Source: Chloroflexota bacterium (GTDB lineage: Bacteria > Chloroflexota > UBA11872 > VXOZ01). Taken from it: a DNA stretch of 64,000 bases. The notes under the pieces were generated by a model. That model was not told the origin of the DNA and searched no databases. It saw only the letters and a list, made by a program, of their open reading frames with translations. Location: contig JAPOQA010000014.1 of the NCBI GenBank assembly GCA_026710945.1, positions 1 to 64,000 of the forward strand, given 5' to 3'. A program made the position numbers and the translations under genes. This document shows, one piece after another, positions 1 through 9,127 of the stretch. How positions within the stretch are numbered: position 1 is the first letter of the stretch; the number at the start of each line of letters is the position of its first letter.

Positions 1-48
1 CGGCGGCAACAGCCAGGCCTGTTCACGACTAAACGGTCTCAACGGCAT
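1..48 (-). mobile_element. N-terminus of IS1182-like transposase (cut by window edge)
   Basis: On the minus strand an ATG at 48 opens a frame that runs off the window: MPLRPFSREQAWLLPP. The REQAWLLPPS-like opening is typical of IS1182/IS5-group DDE transposases as I remember them. A purine-rich GAGAGGT lies about 7 bases upstream of the ATG. Only 16 codons are visible, so intactness cannot be judged. An insertion-sequence end should lie within the next few hundred bases to the right; no terminal inverted repeat can be confirmed because the other end is outside. Confidence 0.55.
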
Positions 49-510
49 CGTCACTACCTCTCTACAAACTATCCCACCACCTCACCTTGCTCCTCTTCAC
101 GCCAGTATACATCCGGTAGATCTACTTTTGAGACAGCCTCTTGGGGAGAGGGAGTGCCCTTACCAGAAATTGGGGTTGTGCAAAGGTCTCCTTGTAGGAG
201 AAGAGTTGCCCACTCTACGCGCTTGACGCTTGCCGCACCTCGTGGCTAGCACGTGCTCTCGTCGCTGCTTACTTTTACGTTGACGTGGGCGGTGGCTAGA
301 GCATCATTCATCGATGTGTATCAGATCCTTCATCGTGCTAGCCAAGACTGGGAAAACGACTTCATTTGGGGTGCAAGAGGGCCATAGGCTGACAGTTCGA
401 CAATTTAGTTCCCGAACTCTCCTGTCGTGGTAAGCTATAGGAGAGAGATCTCCGCTTCCCCGCTCATTCCGCAGCAAGTTGCCGTCAGTCTATCCAGTCA
501 GTTTGGGATC
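49..510. other. Non-coding stretch between transposase edge and solute-binding protein
   Basis: No convincing gene. It should hold the right end of the IS1182-like element; the motif TTTTGAGACAGCCTC near 126-140 is a candidate for that end but cannot be verified. The rest would contain the promoter of the solute-binding protein. A GTG at 427 opens a frame continuous with that protein, but the 28 codons before 511 do not look like a signal peptide. Confidence 0.4.
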
Positions 511-1935
511 ATGGCGCGCTTTACCCGTCGACACCTACTTTGCGCATCTTTAGGCCTGCCGGCGCTTCTGCTAACGTGCGGACCGCCGGATGAAGCGTCT
601 GTCAAGCCATCTGCCCCGCAGGTATCCCAGGCGCTCGTCAGTCCAGAGCCGATTGAAGATGTCCCACGCGACGTCCCGTCGCCGGTAGCAAGCCCAGTAT
701 CGAAAGAACCGGTGGAGCTCTGGCTGTTCGCATGGGATGACCCGGCAGAACGGCGACTCTGGTTCAATGTACGGAGCCAACTCGAGGCAGATCTTCCACA
801 CATTCGTCTGCGACAGGAGTTTTACCAACGTCCTGTCGAAGAGACAATCGCAGCATCGGCTGCAGCGGGCTTGCCTCCTGACGTAGGGCTAATTCAGGAC
901 ATGAACTTCCCGCATTGGCTGGAACGCAATCTATTCGTCAATGTCCAAGCCTTCGTCAATAATTCACTCGGTGACGACTTCGCCACTGACAAACCGCCGG
1001 CAGCCCTCAGAGCATTTCGCTACTACCCTGAAGCCAAACGTCTCGGCATTGGTGATTTCTACAGCCTGCCTTGGCGCAGCAATCCAAGGCATCTCTTTGT
1101 AAATGTTGGGATGCTACGGGAGTATGGGTTAACTGCACTAACTGCCCGCAATCGCTGGTCAATTGATACTGTGCATGACGTGGCGCGAGATCTTGCGCGC
1201 GGTAGCCCGGAAGTCCTCAAGGATCGGGCAATCATTGGCATCCCAAATTCCTGGTTTCAGTCGCTTCCGTGGCTGTGGAGCGGTGCGGGCGACCTGGCCG
1301 ATGGGGATGGCAGTGTCACCGCAATCGCTTCGCCGAAAGTGGCGACCACCTACCAAGAGCTGCGGGACTGGCGTTACAATTTGCGCCCAATGCCGCAAAC
1401 AGAGATTGCTAGCTCGGATACCTACGCGCATCAATTTGCCACGCACCGGCTGGCTATGTTCCTCGGCAGTGCCGGCGATATGTATCGATTGCGAGCGGCA
1501 GACGTCACCTGGCAGTCGAGGCCGCTCTTCCCCGTTGGAGAGGGTGCGAGCCAGACACTGGCAACGTATGAGGGTCTGGCGGTCGCGACAGGTGCGCAGC
1601 AGTTAGATACCGCGTGGGAGTTCGTAACCTGGGCCATGCGTCCGGAGGTTCAAAAGCTCTTGCTCGACGGCGGCAGTTCACTGCCGATACTAGGGAGCGC
1701 AATCGCTTCCAGCCAACTAGAGACTCACTATATCAATACGCTACTTGACGGCATTTACTCACAACGGTCGCTGCCAATAGATGCAACATTTCCGCTCTAC
1801 AGTCCGGTAATCGCGCACTACTACCATTTGATGATGAATGGCGAGCATGCCTCAATCCCAGACACCCTGCGCAGACTGCACTCCCATCTTGAGTTCATCC
1901 TGGAGCAGCGGACCCTTCCGGTTGCATGGCAGTAA
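511..1935 (+). CDS. Extracellular solute-binding lipoprotein (ABC sugar-type, SBP family 1)
   Basis: Periplasmic/extracellular binding protein of the type that feeds carbohydrate or oligosaccharide ABC importers. The ATG at 511 starts MARFTRRHLLCASLGLPALL, with a twin-arginine-like RR, a hydrophobic core and a Cys (LLLTC-G) that could be lipidated, although Thr at -1 is unusual for a lipobox. A Pro/Val/Ser-rich spacer follows, then the binding fold, including VELWLFAWDDPAERRLWF at the start of lobe 1 and a TAWEFVTWAMRPEVQK segment near the C-terminus that is typical of SBP_bac_1 proteins. Mature length is usual for the family. No permease or ATPase genes lie beside it, so it is an orphan component here. 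A GTG at 427 would add 28 residues before the signal and is less likely. Confidence 0.78.
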   Translation: MARFTRRHLLCASLGLPALLLTCGPPDEASVKPSAPQVSQALVSPEPIEDVPRDVPSPVASPVSKEPVELWLFAWDDPAERRLWFNVRSQLEADLPHIRLRQEFYQRPVEETIAASAAAGLPPDVGLIQDMNFPHWLERNLFVNVQAFVNNSLGDDFATDKPPAALRAFRYYPEAKRLGIGDFYSLPWRSNPRHLFVNVGMLREYGLTALTARNRWSIDTVHDVARDLARGSPEVLKDRAIIGIPNSWFQSLPWLWSGAGDLADGDGSVTAIASPKVATTYQELRDWRYNLRPMPQTEIASSDTYAHQFATHRLAMFLGSAGDMYRLRAADVTWQSRPLFPVGEGASQTLATYEGLAVATGAQQLDTAWEFVTWAMRPEVQKLLLDGGSSLPILGSAIASSQLETHYINTLLDGIYSQRSLPIDATFPLYSPVIAHYYHLMMNGEHASIPDTLRRLHSHLEFILEQRTLPVAWQ

Positions 1936-2062
1936 CGCTGTCTGGCTAAGTCCAATTCTCACTGCAGGGCGTGCGGCCGCGGCCGCCGCAGAATTCGTTT
2001 AGCCTTTCGTGTGAATGGGATGGCTGTCGCCATCCTGTCTCGCCAATGTCAGGAGGCCCGTA

Positions 2063-2945
2063 TTGGAAGCACTGAACACGTTGTGGCACGTGCTCACCGT
2101 AACGCTGTTCACAATCAATGCTACGACAGTGGACATAAGGAACATCATCGTTCTGGTCGTAATCCTGGGCGTGACGTGGATAATCGCACGGCGTGTGCGA
2201 CGCCTCTTTCAGGAACGCACTACAGAGGAAGACCAACCGGACGCGCCCGCAAAGTATGCGGCGGGCGCGATGGTCCACTACTTCATCGTAATTATTGGGT
2301 CTTACGTTGGATTTCGGACGCTCGGTTTCGACTTGTGCCATATTGGTTGTACTAGGCGCGCTGGGTATCGGCATCGGATTCGGATTGCAGAACATCGTCA
2401 ATAACTTTGTCTCAGGTCTTATCTTGCTTGCAGAACGTCCTATCAAAGTGGGCATTGGGGACGTCATCGAGGTCAACGGACAGCTCGGCACGGTTGAGCA
2501 TCTGGGGGCGCGGGCAACAACCTTGCGCAAGTTTGATCACACGCAAGCGGTGGTGCCAAACGGCGACCTTCTCTCTTCCCTGGTAATCAACTGGTCGCTC
2601 GACGACCGGCGCATTCGGCTAGACTTCAACGTTCACGTATCTTACCGGTCCGATACGAAGCTCGTAGAGGCAACGCTCTTTGATATTGTGCACAATCATC
2701 CGGCCGTACTCGAAGATCCGGAACCGCGGGTTTTCTTTCGCGCGTTCGGCGATTCTGCGCTAGACTTCTGGGTCATCGCGTGGGTCGCCGATCTAAGTGA
2801 CCGCTTCCAAACGGTGAGCGATCTCCACCATATTGTTTGTGAGACACTCCGAGATATGGGCATAGAAATCCCATTCCCGCAACGCGAAGTCTTCTTGAGG
2901 TCTGAAACTGATGCCGATGAGCTTCCCCAAGCCAGGTCGGTTTAA
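2063..2945 (+). pseudogene. mscS: Small-conductance mechanosensitive channel MscS, frameshifted
   Basis: An MscS channel opens under membrane tension to release osmolytes. The first frame (TTG at 2063, preceded by AGGAGG at 2051-2056 with 6-base spacing) gives two hydrophobic helices and stops making sense after GFRTLGFDL. A second frame then continues with CAILVVLGALGIGIGFGLQN, the pore helix TM3 with its Gly/Ala pattern, then the conserved NNFVSGLILL, the beta domain (VIEVNGQLGTVEHLGARATT) and the C-terminal alpha/beta domain to 2945. The two halves join at about 2331-2340, where one base too many or two too few breaks the frame. Everything else is well preserved, so this is a recent lesion or a sequence error. 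Its stop overlaps the stop of the convergent gene. Confidence 0.85.
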
Positions 2946-3358
2946 GGATGCGATCGTTCTGCGGGCTTGCTCGTGTTCTTAGGTGATGTGCGGCGACGGG
3001 GACGTTTGAGCGGGCGTAGGCCCTCAGTGCGATACGCTTGGGTTACCAAGTCTTCAAGTATTTCATCGACGTCATCCAGAGTGTGTGGTCGCACGTAGGA
3101 GGCTCGTCCGATTCCAAGCAAGCGCCCTTGTGGGTCTGCAATGCCGCCATTGTTGAAGATCCAGAAGGCTATGTGGCGTTTGACGGGCCAAAGAGCGCAG
3201 AAGTACCGCTCTACGCGAAACTCAATCGTAGTCTTTTTGAGCTTCCAGGCAATGTGAGGGTCGAGCTCAAGGATGAACGCCATGACCGCCCTGCCGGCGG
3301 TTGCCGCCGCTGGCGTTGTGCGTGCAAAGTAGGCGGAGAGCAGAGATTCGTCGTCCAT
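2942..3358 (-). CDS. DUF1801-like small protein
   Basis: A 138-residue cytosolic protein with no signal peptide or membrane helix. The central part (residues about 30-105: DPHIAWKLKKTTIEFRVE, ALWPVKRHIAFWIFNNG, then a DDVDEILEDLVTQAY helix) resembles the DUF1801/YdhG-like fold, whose function is mostly unknown. The C-terminal 25 residues are Arg/Lys/Pro-rich and probably disordered. It begins 12 bases after the stop of the upstream dehydrogenase on the same strand, so the two are likely cotranscribed. Its stop codon overlaps that of the convergent mscS. Confidence 0.55.
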   Translation of the reverse strand: MDDESLLSAYFARTTPAAATAGRAVMAFILELDPHIAWKLKKTTIEFRVERYFCALWPVKRHIAFWIFNNGGIADPQGRLLGIGRASYVRPHTLDDVDEILEDLVTQAYRTEGLRPLKRPRRRTSPKNTSKPAERSHP

Positions 3359-3370
3359 TGGCGCCGCAGC

Positions 3371-4441
3371 TTACCTTGGAAGCGGCAGTGACACCCAGCG
3401 GTCTTCCACGTGAGAAACCTCGGCGGCTTCCAGGACTTCTTGGGTGCGGAGCCCGTCTGCAAAGGTCGGAAAGTCTACCGGCGCGCCATCGAGGATCGTG
3501 TTAACGAAGGCCGGAACGTGCGAGCGGGGGCTTGCCGCAAGGCGTGACGGCACGGGCACGAGCACAGCGGAGCCGTCTTTACTGAATGGCTCTACGGCGA
3601 CCTCGATGCGAGCCTCCGGACCGTTTTGGAAGACCAAGGAGCCCTTGTCTCCGTAAATTGAGATCCGTTGGTGATTTGTGCGCCCGGTGGCAAAGCGAGT
3701 CGCATCGACGACGCCGGTTGCGCCATTCTCGTACGTGGCGAGAAATGTCGTGGCGTCGTCCACGTCTACGATACCCATGCCGGACCCATCCTGCAGCGGT
3801 CGTTCATGAATGAAGGTCGCCATCTGTCCGCGCGCGCCGGAAATGCCGCCATTTAGCCAAAGCGCCAGGTCGGTGGCATGGGATCCCAGGTCCGCCAGCG
3901 CACCTGTGCCGGTAAGCTGCTTCTGGAAGCGCCACTCGAGCGTGCGGCCCGGGTGCACTGAGTAGCTTTGGTAGTACTCAATGCTAAAGTGCTTCACGTC
4001 GCCAAAGATTGCTTCCTCTGTGAGTTCCTTTATGTAACGGGCGGCGGGAGTCGTCCGGTACGTGAAGTTGATGCCGGTCACGACACCCTTGGCAGCAGCG
4101 GCATCATGCATTTCCAGCGCCTGCGAAAAGTCCATTGCCAACGGCTTCTCGCAGAAGACGTGGAGCCCGCGTTCAATCGCCGCTAACGCAGCGGGATGAT
4201 GCGCGTCATTCGACGTGCAGATGCTGACGACATCCAACTCCTCTTGTTCCAACATTGCCTCAACGCCGCCATAGTGGTGGGGAACACCCTGCGTCTCAGC
4301 AAACACCCGTGCCGCTTCCGCATTTACGTCGCAGACCGCTCGAACGTCGGCCCGTCCGGAACTCCGGTAACCGGGAACATGCGCCCCCCGGGCAATGCCG
4401 CCCGCGCCAATGATGCCAACACGCAAATTGCCGTCGTTCAT
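3371..4441 (-). CDS. Gfo/Idh/MocA family NAD(P)-dependent oxidoreductase
   Basis: Sugar or inositol-type dehydrogenase. The chosen ATG at 4441 has GGAG eight bases upstream and gives MNDGNLRVGIIGAGGIARGA, with the Rossmann GxGGIxxG at residues about 9-15. It is followed by the family hallmark EKPLA near residue 100, where the Lys is the usual catalytic lysine, and by a GSHATDLALWL segment in the C-terminal half (the H-x3-D pattern of the catalytic site). Length of 356 residues is typical. The true substrate cannot be read from sequence. The small gene 12 bases downstream is probably in the same transcript. Two further members of this family are in the window (26896-27945 and 40496-41593). Confidence 0.88.
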   Translation of the reverse strand: MNDGNLRVGIIGAGGIARGAHVPGYRSSGRADVRAVCDVNAEAARVFAETQGVPHHYGGVEAMLEQEELDVVSICTSNDAHHPAALAAIERGLHVFCEKPLAMDFSQALEMHDAAAAKGVVTGINFTYRTTPAARYIKELTEEAIFGDVKHFSIEYYQSYSVHPGRTLEWRFQKQLTGTGALADLGSHATDLALWLNGGISGARGQMATFIHERPLQDGSGMGIVDVDDATTFLATYENGATGVVDATRFATGRTNHQRISIYGDKGSLVFQNGPEARIEVAVEPFSKDGSAVLVPVPSRLAASPRSHVPAFVNTILDGAPVDFPTFADGLRTQEVLEAAEVSHVEDRWVSLPLPR

Positions 4442-4649
4442 TTGGTGCACTCCAATGCTAACGGGGAGATGTGATTTTCTCACATTATGGAATAAACGAA
4501 CCGCGCGCGGCTAGCCTGCTGAAATTATGGAGAATTGAAAGTCTCCGGCAAACGCAAATTGGTGGCTCACATCATGGCCCAGGTTCCCGGCGCTTGGAGA
4601 ATCCAGCTGATCGCTCCATGACGTCATGCAGGCCGGCGTCTGAGTAGGT

Positions 4650-5195
4650 TTAGAGGATTGTTGCCAAACGCTCATCCAAGATCTTCTTGGACATGCCGCC
4701 TACGACAAGGGTCCTGAGATTGCCGTCTCGGTCAATGAAGAACGTCATTGGCAGACTGGTAACGCGGTAGCGCTCAACAACGACAAGATCGGGGTCCAGC
4801 ACAGCGGGAAAGTCGACGCCAACTTCCTGCAGAAAGCGCTCTGCGGCTTCGGGTGTCTCGCGTACGTTCACGGCAAGCACCACCAAACCTACGTCCTGAT
4901 GCGCCTCGTAGGTTTCCTGCAGGAGAGGCATTTCCTCGCGGCACGGCGTGCACCACGTGGCCCAGAAATTGAGCACCACTGGCTGCCCGCGATAGTCGCT
5001 CAATGAGATGGTTTCACCATCCGCAGTCTCTAGCGTGAAGTCCGGCGCCGTCGCACCCTGACTCGGCGCCGCCTCCGGCAGGCCGGGTATCCGATCAAGC
5101 AGCGAGTCCCGCACTTGCAGCAGGAACGAAACTGCAATGGTGGCAACCAGAATTCCAAGGACTATAAGCAGTGTCCGGAGCGGTCCTCGCTTCAT
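4650..5195 (-). CDS. Membrane-anchored thioredoxin-like protein (TlpA/ResA type)
   Basis: Extracytoplasmic thiol-disulfide oxidoreductase, of the kind that reduces apocytochromes or copper-site cysteines, or a peroxiredoxin-like relative. Residues 7-27 form one N-terminal membrane anchor. The AhpC/TSA/Redoxin fold starts at about residue 48 (GATAPDFTLETADGETISL), with the active site W-C-T-P-C at 81-85 and a cis-Pro loop TSLPMTFFID further on. The length of 181 residues matches the family. GAGGT lies about eight bases before the ATG. No cytochrome biogenesis genes are adjacent, so the partner is unknown. Confidence 0.88.
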   Translation of the reverse strand: MKRGPLRTLLIVLGILVATIAVSFLLQVRDSLLDRIPGLPEAAPSQGATAPDFTLETADGETISLSDYRGQPVVLNFWATWCTPCREEMPLLQETYEAHQDVGLVVLAVNVRETPEAAERFLQEVGVDFPAVLDPDLVVVERYRVTSLPMTFFIDRDGNLRTLVVGGMSKKILDERLATIL

Positions 5196-5584
5196 CCTTG
5201 CCTACCTCGCGATTTCTTGTTCTTCGCTATGTCTTTCGTCTGCTCCAGTGTTCAAAGTACCATACTCAACTGGTTTCCTGCGTAATCAGGATTACATGTA
5301 CTTGGATTCGGACGCTTCGCAGAATATGCGTCAGATGGAATTTGCAACTACTAAGGAATTCAACAGTTGAGTCTGCGCGAACCTTCTTGGTCGGGACACC
5401 TTGGCGTGGTCTCGAGCTACGCCTTGCCTGGGAAAACTGCAACACAAATGCGGTATAGTCTCAAGTGCGGACTATCTGAACGCACAAGAATTATTCGAAA
5501 GGCCCGCGTCGCATGCGAGCGCGAGGCTGGAAGAGCTGCAAAACCATATTGGTAGTCTAGACTCAGAGAAGAAGGGAATACGCC
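5196..5584. other. Divergent intergenic region with candidate promoter
   Basis: This stretch separates the leftward thioredoxin gene from the rightward SDR gene and must hold both promoters. TATAGT at 5454-5459 is a plausible -10 box for the SDR gene, but no good -35 is seen 16-18 bases upstream. No supported gene or RNA was recognised. Confidence 0.35.
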
Positions 5585-6310
5585 ATGGAGTTGCTTAGCG
5601 GTAAGGTAGCGATCATCGCGGGTGCAAGTAGTGGCATGGGCGCCGCCACTGCCCGGCTGTTTGCAGCGCAAGGAGCGACAGTTGTGCTTGGCGCCCGGAC
5701 CGCTGGCGCACTTGATTCGCTGTCTCAAGACATCAACGCGTCCGGAGGCGTGGCCCTTTCCGTTCCGACGGACGTTACCGACCGCGATGCCGTCCAGGCA
5801 CTTGCAGATACGGCGGTAGAGCAGTTTGGCAAGGTTGATGTACTTGTAAATAGTGTGGGCACAAATCTCAAGCAGCGCGCACTCACTGTGCTCGATCCTG
5901 ACGATTGGGACATGATGCTCGCAACAAACCTTTCGGCGGCGTTCAATCTCACCCGCGCAATACTGCCGCAATTGCGCTCCCAGGGCCAGGGACTCATCGT
6001 TCACTACTCGTCCGGTGCGGTACAGCGCCCTGACGTTTCGGGTGTGGCATACCAGGCCACAAAGCACGGTGTGGCCGGGCTAGCTTACGGCACGATGGAG
6101 GAAGAGAAAGAAAACGGTATCCGCGTGACGGTCATTTTTCCCGGTCTATGCAATACGCCGCTGGTCGAAAAACGGCCGACGCCCACGCCGCCGGAGGTCT
6201 TAGCGAAAGCGCTTGAGCCGGAGGACGTTGCCAAAGCTGCCCTACTAGTGGCTGCTCTTCCTGCGCGCGCATACATCCCTGACATGCGGCTGCTGCCCAG
6301 TCAACTCTAA
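5585..6310 (+). CDS. Short-chain dehydrogenase/reductase (classical SDR)
   Basis: NAD(P)-dependent oxidoreductase of unknown substrate, 241 residues. It shows the cofactor motif GASSGMG at residues about 13-19, a VNSVG variant of the NNAG motif, a Ser in HYSSGAV and the catalytic YQATK (Y-x3-K). AAGGGA precedes the ATG by about seven bases. The C-terminus lacks the hydrophobic end often seen in SDRs. It has no cotranscribed partner; the next gene faces it. Confidence 0.88.
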   Translation: MELLSGKVAIIAGASSGMGAATARLFAAQGATVVLGARTAGALDSLSQDINASGGVALSVPTDVTDRDAVQALADTAVEQFGKVDVLVNSVGTNLKQRALTVLDPDDWDMMLATNLSAAFNLTRAILPQLRSQGQGLIVHYSSGAVQRPDVSGVAYQATKHGVAGLAYGTMEEEKENGIRVTVIFPGLCNTPLVEKRPTPTPPEVLAKALEPEDVAKAALLVAALPARAYIPDMRLLPSQL

Positions 6311-6348
6311 GCGTCTTGCCGGACAGAATGCTAGACTTCGCGCTAAGA

Positions 6349-6490
6349 GGCGGGGGACAAGCCCCCGCGATACGGCGGAGTAGGCAAGTGGCGGGGGACA
6401 AGCCCCCGCGCTACGGCGGAGTAGGCAAACGGCGGGGGACAAGCCTCTGCATTACGGCTGAGTAGGCAAGAGGCGGGGGACAAGCCCCAA
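6349..6490. repeat. Four tandem copies of a 41-bp hairpin (REP-like) unit
   Basis: GGCGGGGGACAAGCC begins at 6349, 6390, 6431 and 6472, an exact period of 41 bases. Each unit contains an inverted repeat GCGGGGG-ACAAG-CCCCCGC (degenerate in the third copy; the fourth is cut short after CAAGCCCC), followed by a TACGGCGGAGTAGGCAA-like spacer. This is a REP-type array between convergent genes and could act as transcription terminator or as a substrate for a REP-associated transposase. Confidence 0.85.
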
Positions 6491-6552
6491 TGTGGTCGCA
6501 CTAACTTACTTGGCAAGCAACATGGCACTCACATTACCTTACAATTCCGGTA

Positions 6553-6573
6553 GCGCAGGTTTGCAACCTGCGC
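6553..6573. repeat. Perfect 9-bp-stem hairpin
   Basis: GCGCAGGTT-TGC-AACCTGCGC is a perfect inverted repeat with a three-base loop. It lies just beyond the tandem array and looks like another dispersed REP-type palindrome rather than a factor-independent terminator, because no T tract follows. Confidence 0.6.
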
Positions 6574-6760
6574 CTGTTGTAGGGTCAAGCCCTTGCTCAC
6601 CCGTTTCCATCAGTATAAATGTTAGGAACACGCCTTGTGCTGCTGACTTGGTCCCAGTTCCGCGTGCTCTGGCGGGATGCAAGCCCCTGCGTTCCGTCGG
6701 ATTAGTGCTAATCAAGCGTAGACTGACAGGAAAACACAAGCCGAATCTTGGTACTAGCCA

Positions 6761-8929
6761 CTAGCGCACGGTGCGAAAGGAATACAGCGTACCGCCATAG
6801 GTACTCACGCAGAATCCATTTGGCGTGACGCACGGCGCTGCCGTGATCGGCGCGCCCAAGTAAACGCGATCCGTGCACGCGCCGGATGTGCGATCCAGTA
6901 CGTACAGCCAGCCGTCGCAGCCGCCGACGAGGATGTGTTCCCGCAGTGGAACGGGCGCAGCCAGCAGTGACTGAATCCCGCGCCGGTAGGGCGTCATATC
7001 GAGCAAGTCGTCTCCCGACTGAAAGTGCCAGAGCTGTGCGCCCGTTTGCATGTCGAGGCAGTGGACTGTTCCCGCCGCTGTCGCAGCGTAGATGCGGTCG
7101 TTCGCAACCGTGATACCAGAGGCATATCCCGGCAACGCCTGGGCGTAATGGGCGACAACCTTTCCCGTGCGGGCTTCAAGTACGGCAATGTCTCCCTGCT
7201 GCCCTCCCGTGAGGCTTGACCCCCTGTGCGGTGATGCAGAACTCACGACAATCAAGTCTCCGCTAAGCTCAGGAGAGGCGCAGAAATACTCGACCGGCAA
7301 ATCCTGTTCCCAAACTTTCGCTCCATCTTCCATGCTAAGGGCAAGAAAGCCTAGGCGTTGCACGAGTACGATGCAAAGCTCGTCTTTGTAAACTTGGGGA
7401 CAAATGTAGGAGGGCCATTCGTCGCCCTCTGCAGGCGCGACGTACCACTTCTCGGCTCCGGTCTCCAGCGCGTAAGCGCCGTAGCCCGCCTTCGAGCCGG
7501 CTATGATTGACTCTCCGCCATGGGCAGGTGATGAGTAAACCCAACGGTGCGGGTGTCCGGGGAGTTTCGATGTCCATATTTCGTCACCGGTCGCAGTGTC
7601 GATGAGATTGAGCTGTCCCGTAATGGTCAGGGCCGCGCACCAGTCATGGCCGTTTGTTATGTTGGAACTACCGTCATGTACGGACACAGCACACCTGTTC
7701 TTGATCGCGTCTTGCGTATCGAAAAACCACCGATCCTCACCGCTATACGAGTCGAGACACATGACCCCATTGCTTCCGGGATGGCTCTCGCTCTGCAGGC
7801 TGATCAGCACGCTGTCCTTGAATCTGACGGGTGCGGCACGATGAAGCGGTCTCTTGAATTCATGCTGCCAGGCCAGTGCAAAGGCCTCATCCCCAACCTG
7901 GACTCTAGCCGCCGGTTGGTCGCTTGACTGCTCAACCGAAGATTGAAGAGAAGCCCTCTTACCCTCGGCCAAGGATCCCCGTGCGTGCAGCTTAGTCTGA
8001 ACCCCTTGTGGAGAGAAAGACACTTTGCGGCACCCTCTGGGACGGGTATCGATGCCGCCAAAACAGGCAGCGGAAGCCGACGCAACAATGGTCTCGCCCC
8101 AAGTGAAGACTCTGCTGGAGTGCCAATGGCCGTGCAGGACGAGCGCCACGTTTCGTTGGCTCAGCCCGGACAGTAAGCTCTCGTCAGGGGCAGTGTGAAA
8201 CATAACTACGGACTTGCGGTTGCTTGGTTGCAAGGCAAGATCGGCCCACAGCCAGCGCTCTTTGCGTTCTCGATCAACAGAAGAGAAGTAGTTGTCCTCC
8301 GTGGCATATATGACAAAGTGGTACCCACCCCAATCGAAGCTATAGTAAGTCGGGCCCAGGGTGGCTTCGAAATTGCGAGTACACGGCATGTCTGCCTTGC
8401 TGGAACGGCGTTCGATATTACCGTCATGTCCGCCAAAGACGGAAACCACAGGTATAGACACGGATTCGATAGCCGCACGGTAGCTCTCAAGCTCGGCAAT
8501 CGTACCCAAATTGGTTAAGTCGCCCGTTACTATAGCTAGGTCGGGCCGGGTACTCGACACAAGCTCACTGAGGTCGCTTGCCAATATCTCCTGCGAAACC
8601 GCCCCGCTGTCGTCAAGGACCACATGGGTATCGGACAAGTGGATCAGGCGGAACGACTCCCGCGCCCGTTCCGGTGCGGCAATGAGGGCAAAGTCGAGTA
8701 AATCGGGCAGTGGGTCGGCACCAAGGAGCGTATAGAAGCGCTCTTGTGGCCGGTAGCCCGCAGGTACCGAGATGAAGACATAGCGATCTTGCTGCGGCTC
8801 GATGGCTAGGGAATAGCGTCCGTCTGTGCCAGACTGGGTTATGGCATCGCCGTTCGAGACCGAGACTCCCTCGATCCCTCGATTCGATGCCGCATCAAAT
8901 ACGCGGCCTTTGACTTGGGTAAGCGCCAT
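6761..8929 (-). CDS. Metallophosphoesterase with N-terminal beta-sandwich and C-terminal PQQ-type beta-propeller
   Basis: A 722-residue multidomain protein. Residues 1-75 form a carboxypeptidase-regulatory-like beta sandwich (VKGRVFDAASNRGIEGVSVS). Residues about 92-320 form a calcineurin-like phosphoesterase with the metal-site motifs LSDTH, TGDLTNLG, a GGHDGN in place of GNHD, MFHTAP and LHGHWHS. Residues about 360-722 form a PQQ/WD-like propeller with repeats such as GEDRWFFDT, GDEIWTSKLPG, GAKVWEQDLP and GAQLWHFQSGDD. It has no signal peptide. AGGA precedes the ATG by about eight bases. The domains together suggest a phosphoesterase acting on a nucleotide- or envelope-related substrate; the real substrate is unknown. 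It stands alone. Confidence 0.82.
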   Translation of the reverse strand: MALTQVKGRVFDAASNRGIEGVSVSNGDAITQSGTDGRYSLAIEPQQDRYVFISVPAGYRPQERFYTLLGADPLPDLLDFALIAAPERARESFRLIHLSDTHVVLDDSGAVSQEILASDLSELVSSTRPDLAIVTGDLTNLGTIAELESYRAAIESVSIPVVSVFGGHDGNIERRSSKADMPCTRNFEATLGPTYYSFDWGGYHFVIYATEDNYFSSVDRERKERWLWADLALQPSNRKSVVMFHTAPDESLLSGLSQRNVALVLHGHWHSSRVFTWGETIVASASAACFGGIDTRPRGCRKVSFSPQGVQTKLHARGSLAEGKRASLQSSVEQSSDQPAARVQVGDEAFALAWQHEFKRPLHRAAPVRFKDSVLISLQSESHPGSNGVMCLDSYSGEDRWFFDTQDAIKNRCAVSVHDGSSNITNGHDWCAALTITGQLNLIDTATGDEIWTSKLPGHPHRWVYSSPAHGGESIIAGSKAGYGAYALETGAEKWYVAPAEGDEWPSYICPQVYKDELCIVLVQRLGFLALSMEDGAKVWEQDLPVEYFCASPELSGDLIVVSSASPHRGSSLTGGQQGDIAVLEARTGKVVAHYAQALPGYASGITVANDRIYAATAAGTVHCLDMQTGAQLWHFQSGDDLLDMTPYRRGIQSLLAAPVPLREHILVGGCDGWLYVLDRTSGACTDRVYLGAPITAAPCVTPNGFCVSTYGGTLYSFRTVR

Positions 8930-9127
8930 GCCATGTTCCTAGTTCAAGTTGAGCAGCCGGGCACCCTAGGCCCTGCATCTAGCTGGAAGCAGCATAGCAC
9001 ATTGCACTAGCTTGCCTGCGGTCCATGGGGTAGGGTAGAGAGGAATTGTGCGAATGCAGTTTTCGCCTACTCGCGTTTGTTCGCTGCTACCTGGCTTAGA
9101 GTCTTGCGTTGGAGTAGGAGACCCTCG

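Larger units (their letters stand above)
6311..6760. other. Repeat-rich intergenic region
   Basis: A 450-base gap between convergent genes. It holds four tandem 41-base hairpin units (6349-about 6490), a separate perfect hairpin at 6553-6573, and degenerate remnants such as GATGCAAGCCCCTGCG near 6677. No coding potential is supported. Confidence 0.6.

Noticed and set aside
6349-6490. CRISPR array
   Set aside because: The 41-base units are contiguous, so there are no unique spacers; each is a GC-rich hairpin of REP type.
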